DNA of 64,000 nucleotides, from assembly GCF_021369635.1 (NCBI RefSeq), contig NZ_JAJNBZ010000015.1, forward strand, positions 62,001 through 126,000, read 5' to 3'. Numbering within the stretch: the first letter of the stretch is position 1; each line of letters opens with the position of its first letter. Made by a program: the position numbers and the translations under genes. Origin of the DNA: Paenibacillus profundus. Lineage in GTDB: Bacteria; Bacillota; Bacilli; Paenibacillales; Paenibacillaceae. Positions 35,135 through 42,958 of the stretch are shown in pieces. The notes beneath the pieces are model-generated. The model was not told the DNA's origin, did not search any database, and saw nothing but the letters and a program-made list of their open reading frames with translations.

Positions 35135-35833
35135 GTGGCAAAGATCGCTGCTTCCACAGCAACAGATGCAACGCCATCCGCTAGAACAGGTGCAAGACCG
35201 CAAAAGAAACGCAAAAAATCACAAATTCCGTACGCTGCTATCGCGCTTGTCATGATTGTGATCGCTGGCATCCTCTTCGCCAGAAAAAGTGACAACCTGT
35301 CGATCTCCTGGATATTTGGCATTGCGTTTGGCTTCGTGTTGCAAAAGACCCGATTCTGCTTTACTGCATCGCTGCGTGATCCGGTCTTGACCGGAAGCAC
35401 CTCGATTTCAAAAGCGGTCATTATCGCGTTTGCCATCGCTACGGCTGGTTTTGCAGCTATTCAATATAGCGCATCTCTCGCTGACCCAGCCAACATCCCC
35501 GGCAATGTTCACCCTGCCGGCATTCATATTATGATTGGCGCAACGCTATTCGGCATTGGGATGGTTATCGCTGGCGGATGTGCTTCGGGGACGTTGATGC
35601 GTATGGGCGAAGGTTTTACGATGCAATGGATTACCATTATTGGCTTTGTAGCCGGATCTGTATGGGGCATTAGAGACTATACGTTCTGGGACAGCAACTT
35701 TTTTCAGAAATCACCAACGATCTGGTTGCCCGATTATTTAGGCTGGGGAGGTGCCGTATTTTTACAGCTTCTGGTGCTTGGTCTGTTATATTGGGCGGCT
35801 GACTCGTTCAGCAAGCGCAAGTTAGGTTCGTAA
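35135..35833 (+). CDS. YeeE/YedE-type sulfur transporter, first half
   Basis: This 232-aa membrane protein matches the N-terminal half of TsuA/YeeE thiosulfate transporters. It has a Lys-rich cytosolic start, then helices with FGFVLQKTRFCF (Cys75) and GMVIAGGCASGTLMRMGEG (Cys149). These are two of the three pore cysteines known in TsuA. The third is in the second half encoded two genes later, so the transporter would be a heterodimer. GTG 35135 follows AAGGAGAG. Role: uptake of thiosulfate or a related sulfur oxyanion. Confidence 0.83.
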   Translation: MAKIAASTATDATPSARTGARPQKKRKKSQIPYAAIALVMIVIAGILFARKSDNLSISWIFGIAFGFVLQKTRFCFTASLRDPVLTGSTSISKAVIIAFAIATAGFAAIQYSASLADPANIPGNVHPAGIHIMIGATLFGIGMVIAGGCASGTLMRMGEGFTMQWITIIGFVAGSVWGIRDYTFWDSNFFQKSPTIWLPDYLGWGGAVFLQLLVLGLLYWAADSFSKRKLGS

Positions 35834-35897
35834 AGGTGTTCCCGCGCTTAGCATCATTATTTCATTATATAACTACACAAATCGGAGGTCATTTATC

Positions 35898-36125
35898 ATG
35901 GCAGAAGTAAGATTGGATTGTATGGGAGAAGCTTGTCCGGTTCCTTTGTTAAAAACACAAAAGAAATTGAAAGAATTAAACAAAGGCGATGTCCTTATCG
36001 TAGAGATTGATCACAGCTGTGCGATGAAGAACGTTCCCGAATGGGCGCGTAAAGAAGGCTACCCTGTTGAGTTGGAAGAAGTAGATGAGGGCGAATGGGA
36101 AGTTATCATTGAACTGAACAAGTAA
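35898..36125 (+). CDS. TusA/TsuB-like sulfur carrier
   Basis: This 75-aa TusA-fold protein has the catalytic motif MGEACPVPLLKTQKKLKEL and IDHSCAMKNVPEWARKEGY. It lies between the two transporter halves, as TsuB lies beside TsuA. In that known system the carrier acts with the transporter to take sulfur from thiosulfate at the inner membrane face. CGGAGGTC precedes the ATG. Confidence 0.87.
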   Translation: MAEVRLDCMGEACPVPLLKTQKKLKELNKGDVLIVEIDHSCAMKNVPEWARKEGYPVELEEVDEGEWEVIIELNK

Positions 36126-36140
36126 GAGGAGGGCTCTCCC

Positions 36141-36677
36141 TTGGATAAAATTCAAAACCACCCGGTATACAAAGTCATTTTTAAAAATGCTTGGCCGTAT
36201 TGGGTTGGCGGTATTTTGCTCGGATTGCTCAATGTTTGCTTGTTTATTGTACAAGGCAAGCCTTGGGGTGTGACAACTACGTTTGTCTATTGGGGGACCT
36301 GGATTATGGATGCGGTCGGAATCGACCCGTCCGGCTGGGACTACTTTCAGATTCCAAACAATGCGGCGAATCAGGCCAAAAACTTCCTGACTCACAGCGG
36401 GTCTGTCATGAATATCGGCATCATTGTCGGAGCGCTGTTTGCGGCATTGGCGGCTTCCCAATTTAAAATTAAAAAGATCAAATCTTGGAAACAGGTCGCC
36501 TCTGCTCTTGGGGGCGGATTGATTATGGGCTATGGCGCCCGCATCGCATTCGGCTGCAACATTGGCGCTTTTTTCAGCGGGATTGCTTCCCTTTCGCTGC
36601 ATGGCTGGTTATATGCCGTGTTCATTTTCATCGGCGCCTGGATCGGCAGCAAAATTCTCGTGAAGTTTTTGATGTGA
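36141..36677 (+). CDS. YeeE/YedE-type sulfur transporter, second half
   Basis: This 178-aa membrane protein corresponds to the C-terminal half of YeeE/TsuA: helices with YWVGGILLGLLNVCLFIVQG, NIGIIVGALFAALAAS and GGGLIMGYGARIAFGCNIGA. The last holds the third conserved cysteine (Cys139). TTG 36141 follows AGAGGAGGG, 15 bp after the TusA gene. A perfect hairpin terminator follows and partly separates it from the flavoprotein gene. Confidence 0.83.
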   Translation: MDKIQNHPVYKVIFKNAWPYWVGGILLGLLNVCLFIVQGKPWGVTTTFVYWGTWIMDAVGIDPSGWDYFQIPNNAANQAKNFLTHSGSVMNIGIIVGALFAALAASQFKIKKIKSWKQVASALGGGLIMGYGARIAFGCNIGAFFSGIASLSLHGWLYAVFIFIGAWIGSKILVKFLM

Positions 36678-36690
36678 TCATATAATGCGG

Positions 36691-36716
36691 ATAAAAGCAG
36701 GGATTCCTGCTTTTAT
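36691..36716 (+). terminator. Hairpin terminator or attenuator inside the sulfur cluster
   Basis: ATAAAAGCAGG (36691-36701) and its perfect complement (36706-36716) with a four-base loop and built-in T's. It is only 22 bp before the next gene, so it may tune rather than stop transcription. Confidence 0.65.
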
Positions 36717-36737
36717 CCATGTAAAGGCGGGCTACAC

Positions 36738-37976
36738 ATGGAAAAACGGACAGAAGAGTATGATGTCGTCATTATTGGCGGCGGTGCGGGCGGCATGACT
36801 GCTGCCATCTACTGCGGCCGCGCACGACTTAAAACATTGCTCATCGAAAAGACGTTGATGGGCGGTCTTGCTACCTATACGAATGAAATTGAGAACTATC
36901 CCGGCTTCCCAGACGGCAGCACCGGCATCGATCTCATGAAGCGATTCGAAAAGCAAGCGAAAAGATTCGGCGTCAAAATCAAGCTGACCGATGTCAAAGG
37001 CATCGTAGATGAAGGAACTGTGAAAATCGTTCAAACCTATCGGACCGACTACAAGGCAAAAGCCGTCATTATTGCTACAGGCGGCAAGCCTCGCTTGACC
37101 GGTGCGACAGGAGAGCAGGATTTTCTGTACGATAAAGGCATTTCGTTCTGCGCCACATGCGATGCTGCGCGGTACACCGACCAGCATGTGCTCATTGTCG
37201 GCAGTGGCGATGCTGCGATTGAGGAAGGTCTGTTCCTGACAAAGTTCGCTCGCACAGTAACGGTGTCCGTCATCCACGATGAAGGCGTCATGGATGCCAA
37301 CAAGATTGCCCAGGAGAAAGCGCTGCAAAATCCTAAAATGAATTTTATTTGGAATACGGTAGTGGATCAGTTCGCGGGAAATGATTCACTTGAAAAGGTC
37401 ATTCTGCGAAATGTCAAAACGAATGAATCCATTCCGGTTGACGTCGATGGCTGCTTCTTGTTCATCGGCTATGTTCCTAATACGGAGCTATTCAAAGAGT
37501 TGATCGATTTGACTCCGCAAGGTTACATCCACACCAATGAACAGATGGAAACGAACGTTTCCGGTATTTTTGCCGTAGGCGACGTGCGGAATAAATGGTT
37601 AAGACAAGTCGCAACCGCTGTTGGTGACGGAGCTATCGCAGGGGTGGCTGCCGAGCGGTACATTGAAGAGAACGATTATTTTGAAACCGAGATCCTGCAG
37701 AAAGAGCTGCCCGCGCTCGTATTTTGCTGGGACCCGCGGGATGCGGCATGCCGCGATTTGTTGCCCGAGCTGGATAAAGTCAAAGCGCAATGGAACAATC
37801 AGCTCAAGGTCATCGCCATCGATATTTATAAAGGAGCCACTCTCGCGGAAAGGCTCGGACATAGGGGAGCTCCTGCCATTCTGGCTATGCGGGACGGCAA
37901 AGTAATTCAGATCTATCAACTTGAAGGCGGAAACGCCGACTTCGAAGCAATCGCCAAGGATTTGGTGAAGTCATAA
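36738..37976 (+). CDS. Thioredoxin-reductase-like flavoprotein fused to a thioredoxin-like domain
   Basis: This 412-aa protein has residues 1-~312 typical of thioredoxin reductase: FAD motif VVIIGGGAGGMTAAIYCGRA, redox pair Cys138/Cys141 in FCATCDAA, NAD(P)H motif VGSGDAAIEEGLFL and the closing FAVGDVRNKWLRQVATAVGDG. Residues ~320-412 add a thioredoxin-like fold (PALVFCWDPRDAACRDLLPE, cis-proline in RGAPAILAM). The usual CGPC is DAAC there, leaving one cysteine (Cys338) plus Cys330. AAGGCGGG precedes the ATG. In this cluster it may reduce persulfides or polysulfides on the TusA proteins; that role is inferred. Confidence 0.85.
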   Translation: MEKRTEEYDVVIIGGGAGGMTAAIYCGRARLKTLLIEKTLMGGLATYTNEIENYPGFPDGSTGIDLMKRFEKQAKRFGVKIKLTDVKGIVDEGTVKIVQTYRTDYKAKAVIIATGGKPRLTGATGEQDFLYDKGISFCATCDAARYTDQHVLIVGSGDAAIEEGLFLTKFARTVTVSVIHDEGVMDANKIAQEKALQNPKMNFIWNTVVDQFAGNDSLEKVILRNVKTNESIPVDVDGCFLFIGYVPNTELFKELIDLTPQGYIHTNEQMETNVSGIFAVGDVRNKWLRQVATAVGDGAIAGVAAERYIEENDYFETEILQKELPALVFCWDPRDAACRDLLPELDKVKAQWNNQLKVIAIDIYKGATLAERLGHRGAPAILAMRDGKVIQIYQLEGGNADFEAIAKDLVKS

Positions 37977-38103
37977 GGATGCCATGTCAATTGGCACAGT
38001 CGATCGACCGCTCTCTCTGCAAAGAGGGCGGTTTTTTATTTCAGACAATGTGGTGGCTTGGGACAATGCAATAGTTAATTTACATAAAAAGGAGGAGTAT
38101 TCA

Positions 38104-38895
38104 TTGAAACAACTCTTTCGTTCCATTCTCGTCATTGCGATAGTTATTGTCACATTAGGGGGAAGCGGATGGAGTAAGACGGCAATTGCCTCTACGAATG
38201 CAAAGGAAGGAGAGCGATCTGTGCTAAGCGTAGTAATTTTGTTGTTTAATGACGTGGAAGTACTCGATTTCGCAGGACCTTTCGAAGTTTTTGCCGTTAC
38301 GGGTCAAACGTTGGATTCTACATCCAGTCCTTTTCTAGTAAAAACGGTGTCGGAAGACGGTAAGATCGTTACCGCACGTAATGGGTTGAAGGTACAGCCC
38401 GATTACAGTTATGCCAATGCGCCTCAATTTGATATTTTAATCGTCCCTGGAGGACCGGGCAGCCGAACCGAAATGTATAACAAAACTACGATTAAGTGGG
38501 TGCAGGAGCGCATGGATAAGGTGGACATCATGGCCTCCGTATGCACCGGCGCGTTAATATTGGCAGAAGCCGGACTGCTGGATGGTAAAACGGTTACAAC
38601 CCATTGGAACTCCTATGATCGCTTAGTAAGTGACTATCCGAGCCTTAAAGTGAAGAGAAACGTAAAATTCGTCGATGAAGGCAAAATCATCACATCAGGG
38701 GGAATTTCTGCCGGCATCGATATGTCATTCCATCTCGTAAGCCGACTGATGGGCAAAGACGTTGCAGAAAACACAGCAAAAATGATGGAATATGATATTG
38801 ATCTTACGAGTGTCTCATTTTTTGGCAGAGCAACGCCCCTGACAGATACTCCGTTCAGGGGCGGTATAATGCGTTGTTATGCTAGTTTTTGTTAG
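38104..38895 (+). CDS. Exported DJ-1/PfpI-family protein, tail altered
   Basis: This 263-aa DJ-1/PfpI-superfamily protein carries a signal peptide or membrane anchor (LFRSILVIAIVIVTLGG). The core holds VVILLFNDVEVLDFAGPFEV (conserved Glu and Asp), ILIVPGGPGSR and the nucleophile elbow IMASVCTGALILAEAGLLDG. This is the glutamine-amidotransferase-like subgroup seen in AraC-fused and ThiJ proteins. TTG 38104 follows AAGGAGGAG. After MMEYDIDLTSVS the frame runs into a hairpin repeat, and the last ~20 residues are repeat-encoded, so the natural C-terminus has probably been replaced. Confidence 0.78.
   Translation: MKQLFRSILVIAIVIVTLGGSGWSKTAIASTNAKEGERSVLSVVILLFNDVEVLDFAGPFEVFAVTGQTLDSTSSPFLVKTVSEDGKIVTARNGLKVQPDYSYANAPQFDILIVPGGPGSRTEMYNKTTIKWVQERMDKVDIMASVCTGALILAEAGLLDGKTVTTHWNSYDRLVSDYPSLKVKRNVKFVDEGKIITSGGISAGIDMSFHLVSRLMGKDVAENTAKMMEYDIDLTSVSFFGRATPLTDTPFRGGIMRCYASFC
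38824..38872 (+). repeat. Hairpin repeat, copy 1
   Basis: It begins GGCAGAGCAACGCCCCTGAC, has an ~8-bp stem GCCCCTGA/TCAGGGGC, and ends near GGTATAATGC. It lies inside the 3' end of the DJ-1-like gene. A second copy is at 40559, same orientation. Confidence 0.7.
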
Positions 38896-38932
38896 TGGTG
38901 ATCTGTACGGCGAAGTAGACCATAAGCTGCCC

Positions 38933-39053
38933 GCTCGGACATAGAGGAGCTCCTGCCATTCTGACCATGCAGGACGGCAAAGTAATTCAGACCTATGTGC
39001 TTGAACACGGCAATGCCGACTTCGAAGCAATCGCCAAGAAACTAGTCAAGCCG
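38933..39053 (+). pseudogene. Duplicated 3' fragment of the flavoprotein-thioredoxin gene
   Basis: About 121 bp closely match 37855-37975. The fragment encodes LGHRGAPAILTMQDGKVIQ and GNADFEAIAKKLVKPS, the end of the thioredoxin-like domain, without any start. Sequence differences show an old duplication or a remnant of a second full copy. Confidence 0.85.
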
Positions 39054-39060
39054 TCCGTCC

Positions 39061-39285
39061 ATGTTGGGATTAGTGGTTATTTGGAAAGGGTTTGGCGTCA
39101 TCATCTGGTACGCCGGCAAAGCACTCAACACTGGTTCCGGTAAAGTATTAATCGATCCGGAGACGGGCCAGCAATATCAAATGGGGACACAACACAGCTT
39201 ATTTTTCGTTCCAATGCAATTTTGGGGACCTATCGGCATTGTTATCGGCATCATCTTGCTGATCGCATCACTTGTCATAAGGTAA
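39061..39285 (+). CDS. Small membrane protein at the rearrangement junction
   Basis: This 74-aa protein has two hydrophobic helices (VVIWKGFGVIIWYAGKA, FWGPIGIVIGIILLIASLVI) around a polar loop with DPETGQQYQMGTQ. No ribosome site precedes the ATG, and the sequence just upstream is the duplicated gene fragment. Its true N-terminus may therefore have been lost in the rearrangement. No family was identified. Confidence 0.5.
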   Translation: MLGLVVIWKGFGVIIWYAGKALNTGSGKVLIDPETGQQYQMGTQHSLFFVPMQFWGPIGIVIGIILLIASLVIR

Positions 39286-39463
39286 ACCCTTATTACTTTT
39301 CATGTTCGTAGCGGGAGAAGGAATATAGTTATCCTTCTCCGCCTCGTTTTAACGCCACATTCAAACATGGCCTTCAAAAAAAATTGTTATCCGTTACCGC
39401 ACACGAGCCGCCGAATAAACTGTCAACAGGCCCCATTACTGAAATGAAACGGAGGATCACGGT

Positions 39464-40492
39464 GTGGCAAACCGATTCCATAAAGCGCGGTTCAAAACTA
39501 TCGTCAGGAACTACGGGCTCCAACTGCACAATGTTAAATCTTACGCTTCCCTGTACAAACCAAACGCGGCTTTCCGGGTGTCTACGGATGAGGGCGATTT
39601 TTTAATCAAACCCTTTTACCGAAGAAAGATCGGAAACAAACTAACTACCAAGCAGCAAATCGTCCGGCTCTCTTCGTACATCCAAAAATTAAAGGAACAC
39701 GGATATCCCCATTTGCCTAATTGGCTGGTCACAAAGTCCGGCGGGTACTGGGTTACCCAGAGCGGAAGACCCTACTATATGATGGAATGGGTTGAGGGCG
39801 GCCAGCTGCAAAGCGAGCAGGACTACGAAAACTTGGGCAGCGCCCTGGCAACTCTTCATAACATTTGCAAGGGCTCTCTTCCTCCCATGTCTCGATGTAC
39901 CCGTAACCAAACCAAGCTATTCAAAATGCAGGATATACTCTTTCGCCGCCGCTTGCCAACCATTCGTAAGAGAAAAGGCGCAGGGAAATGGTTTAATGAA
40001 CATGGCGGCCATTGCATCAAGCTCGCGAACGAAGCATGGGGTGCCATCGACGCGCCAGAACCGAAACATATTATGGAAGAGGAAATTAACCATCCCGCAT
40101 TGATTCACGGGGATGTCACGTCCCCTAATGTCATTATTCATTCGAACGGACTATTTCTGATTGACTGGGATCAGTTACGAATCGATTCGACCTACTATGA
40201 AATCGTAAAAACCTTGTTGAACACTACTAATTACAATCAGGTACAGATCGATGCTCTGCTGCGGGGGTACGAACAATTAAAACCATTGATACCTGCGGAA
40301 CGTGTGTTAGTCAGCTCTTTGTTCCGTTTGCCGGTCGAAGCATGGATTGCAGCCCGGGGAATTGCATCCGGCAGAGGTTCGCGCGTTTTTCGTCTGTTGG
40401 AGCGAACATGGGATGCACGTCTCAGCGCCATCCAGTGGATGGACGAATGGGCCCGGCGTCAGCTAAGTGACATCGCTTTCGTTCCGCACTGA
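39464..40492 (+). CDS. CotS/YutH-like spore coat kinase-fold protein
   Basis: This 342-aa protein of the APH/choline kinase fold is of the CotS (spore coat) type. It reads LIKPFYRRKIGNKLTTKQQI, catalytic loop LIHGDVTSPNVIIHSNGLFL and metal motif IDWDQLRID. CotS-like proteins are made in the mother cell and assemble in the coat, and some may phosphorylate coat sugars. GTG 39464 follows CGGAGGATCAC. The catalytic Asp, Asn and DxD residues are retained, so activity is possible. Confidence 0.78.
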   Translation: MANRFHKARFKTIVRNYGLQLHNVKSYASLYKPNAAFRVSTDEGDFLIKPFYRRKIGNKLTTKQQIVRLSSYIQKLKEHGYPHLPNWLVTKSGGYWVTQSGRPYYMMEWVEGGQLQSEQDYENLGSALATLHNICKGSLPPMSRCTRNQTKLFKMQDILFRRRLPTIRKRKGAGKWFNEHGGHCIKLANEAWGAIDAPEPKHIMEEEINHPALIHGDVTSPNVIIHSNGLFLIDWDQLRIDSTYYEIVKTLLNTTNYNQVQIDALLRGYEQLKPLIPAERVLVSSLFRLPVEAWIAARGIASGRGSRVFRLLERTWDARLSAIQWMDEWARRQLSDIAFVPH

Positions 40493-40558
40493 CCGCTTGA
40501 GGCGGCTTGGGAGTTAGTTGAGGTCTGCTGTGCCGAGTTCGTCTGAAAATTTTATTTT

Positions 40559-40609
40559 GGGCAGAGCAACGCCCCTGACGGAACCTTCCGTTCAGGGGCT
40601 GTATAACGC
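40559..40609 (+). repeat. Hairpin repeat, copy 2
   Basis: It shares GGCAGAGCAACGCCCCTGAC, TCCGTTCAGGGGC and TATAA-GC with copy 1 at 38824. It is intergenic here, between the CotS-like gene and the thioesterase. No T-run follows, so it is not a simple terminator. Confidence 0.7.
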
Positions 40610-40757
40610 TCTGTTGGGCAAGAGTATTTTGTGTGACAGAACCGAGCACGTGCAGATATGGCAACCGGCTCTACCAACTATCGGCGCATGTTCGCTCGGC
40701 TAGCGTGCGTTCCGTACTGTTCGACGGGCGTCCCTGCGTGTTAATGGTTCGCCTGCG

Positions 40758-41186
40758 TCAAATGACGCGGAACGTCGCTGTCGCAAGCGATCCGAGCTGT
40801 CCATCCGCGCCTATCACCTGTCCAGTGCAGGTGATCGTTCGGCGCGTCTCGTGCGCAATGTCCGCTGTGACGCGAAGATCGCCTGCATGCAGCGGCGCGA
40901 CAAAATGGACGTTCAAGTTCGATGTCACCGTATTCTCGCCGGGACGCGCCAGCATCGTGACCAGTCCCATCGCGTTGTCCAATAGAGAAGACACTACGCC
41001 GCCATGCACGATGCCGATCGAGTTCAAATGGTGAAGCCCGGCGTCAAGCTTCAGGACAACCCGCTCGGACGACGCCGACACCATCTCACAGCCTAGATAT
41101 TCCCAGAATGTACCCCGTGCCTGTTCAAAGAGCTTTTCAAATTGCGAGCTCCCGACGGATAAAGGTACCGCCGCTTGCTTATTCAT
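40758..41186 (-). CDS. PaaI-type hotdog thioesterase
   Basis: This 142-aa hotdog-fold thioesterase has the PaaI/YdiI-type signature HLNSIGIVHGGVVSSLLDNA, where the Gly-Gly and Asp of the helix position the thioester. The C-terminal strand is SNLNVHFVAPLHAGDLRVTA. It likely hydrolyses acyl-CoA species. It is the last gene of the fatty-acid operon, 57 bp after lcfA, with GGAGGTGAG before the ATG. It may recycle CoA from dead-end acyl-CoAs. Confidence 0.85.
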   Translation of the reverse strand: MNKQAAVPLSVGSSQFEKLFEQARGTFWEYLGCEMVSASSERVVLKLDAGLHHLNSIGIVHGGVVSSLLDNAMGLVTMLARPGENTVTSNLNVHFVAPLHAGDLRVTADIAHETRRTITCTGQVIGADGQLGSLATATFRVI

Positions 41187-41243
41187 ACAGGTCTCACCTC
41201 CGCTCCACTCCTTCGTTCGTTTTCATTGCATTGGCCGCAGCTT

Positions 41244-42923
41244 CTATCGCTTCAACAGCATTTCTTCTTCTTCGAGAAGCTTCCGGCGCAGCACCTTGCC
41301 TGCAATCGTCTTCGGCAGTTCGTCGCGGAATTCGTATTGGCGCGGTACTTTAAAGGAAGCGAGACGTTCCCGGCACCAAAGATTGAGCTCTTCCTCGGAC
41401 GGCGAGCATCCCGGACGCGAAATGATGTATGCCTTCACTGTCTCGCCGCGATACGGATCGGGCACGCCTACCACAACAGCTTCCTGCACCTGCGGATGCT
41501 CGAACAATACTTCCTCCACTTCACGCGGATAGATGTTGAAGCCGCCTGCGATAATCAAGTCTTTTTTCCGGTCCATAATGGCGAAAAAACCATCCTCGTC
41601 CATCCGGGCCATATCGCCAGTATATAGCCATCCGTCTTTAAGCGCCTTCATCGTTTCCTGCGGCCTATTCCAATATCCCTTCATCACTTGGGGACCGCGG
41701 ACGACAAGCTCTCCGACTTCACCCGGCGGCAGATCCTCTCCGGAGTATCCATCGACCACCTTCGCATCCGTATTCGGGAAAGGAATTCCGATCGAGCCGT
41801 TCTTACGCGCCCCCCATAACAGGTTCGCATGCGTAATCGGCGAAGCCTCCGTCAATCCATATCCTTCGATAAGCACGCAGCCCGTCAACGATTCAAACCT
41901 TTCCTGCACCTCAAGCGGCAACGAAGCCGCGCCGCTGAGGCACATGCGGATCGAGGACAGATCATATTCATGAATGTCAGGATGGTTGATGAGAGCAATG
42001 TACATGGTCGGCGCTCCGGGGAACACGGTCGGACGCTGCTTGTGAATCAGACGCAGCACCTCGCCCGGTTCGAACTTCGGCACCAGCACGTTCATTCCCC
42101 TGCAAAGCATGCATAGGTTCATCAGTATCGTCATGCCGAACACATGGAAAAAGGGAAGCGCTCCCAAGAATATTTCTTCACCCCGCTTCACCTTATAGAA
42201 CCATGTGCCGGCTTGCATCGTATTGGCGACAAGATTGCCATGGGTCAGCATAACCCCTTTCGAGGTACTCGTCGTGCCGCCGGTATACTGCAGCAGAGCC
42301 AGGTCGTTCTCCGCGTCGACCTCGACGCAGGAGAAGCGAGGCGGGACGCTCTTCAGCAGCGCGTTGAAGGCATGGACATCGTCTCCGTACGCCACTTCGG
42401 CTGTATGCCCGCTCCGCCTTGCCTTAATCGGATACAGCACATTTTTAGGAAACGGCAAGTAGTCCTTGATGGAAGTTACGATGATGTGGCGCAGCTTCGT
42501 GCGTGCCTGTACGGCACGCACGCGCGGGAATAAAGCGTCAAGAGTGACAATGACCATGGCGCCGGAATCGGCCAGTTGAAGCTCTAGTTCACGCTCCTTG
42601 TACAACGGATTCGTGAGCACGGCGACACAGCCGGCCATCAGCGTGCCGTAATAGGCAATGACCGTCTGAGGACAGTTGGGCAGCATAATCGCCACCCGTT
42701 CCTTCCTCTCGATCCCAAGGCGCGTAAGCGCATTGGCGAAACGGCAGCTCTCCTCGTGCAGCCGCTTGTACCGCAACTGCTTCCCCATGAATTCGAGCGC
42801 GGGACGCTGCGGACAATCCCGCGCCGCGTCGATAAGAAATTGGGCGACATTATGCCGCGGGTAGTCATACGTCGGGTAGATTTCCTGCGGGTAATGACGG
42901 AGCCATGGTTTCTCCAATGGCAT
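41244..42923 (-). CDS. lcfA: Long-chain acyl-CoA ligase
   Basis: This 559-aa AMP-forming ligase activates long-chain fatty acids to acyl-CoA at the membrane face. The P-loop is LLQYTGGTTSTSKGVMLTHG (most homologues read GxPKG; the STSKG variant keeps the lysine). Further motifs are VLIEGYGLTEASP, GWLYTGDMA, DRKKDLIIAGGFNIYPREVE and the catalytic lysine in KTIAGKVLRRKL. AAAGGGATGG lies before the ATG. It is fourth in the beta-oxidation gene order, behind fadE. Confidence 0.9.
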   Translation of the reverse strand: MPLEKPWLRHYPQEIYPTYDYPRHNVAQFLIDAARDCPQRPALEFMGKQLRYKRLHEESCRFANALTRLGIERKERVAIMLPNCPQTVIAYYGTLMAGCVAVLTNPLYKERELELQLADSGAMVIVTLDALFPRVRAVQARTKLRHIIVTSIKDYLPFPKNVLYPIKARRSGHTAEVAYGDDVHAFNALLKSVPPRFSCVEVDAENDLALLQYTGGTTSTSKGVMLTHGNLVANTMQAGTWFYKVKRGEEIFLGALPFFHVFGMTILMNLCMLCRGMNVLVPKFEPGEVLRLIHKQRPTVFPGAPTMYIALINHPDIHEYDLSSIRMCLSGAASLPLEVQERFESLTGCVLIEGYGLTEASPITHANLLWGARKNGSIGIPFPNTDAKVVDGYSGEDLPPGEVGELVVRGPQVMKGYWNRPQETMKALKDGWLYTGDMARMDEDGFFAIMDRKKDLIIAGGFNIYPREVEEVLFEHPQVQEAVVVGVPDPYRGETVKAYIISRPGCSPSEEELNLWCRERLASFKVPRQYEFRDELPKTIAGKVLRRKLLEEEEMLLKR

Positions 42924-42958
42924 ACCAAACCATCCCTTTCTCGCGGAATTCCCGCGTA

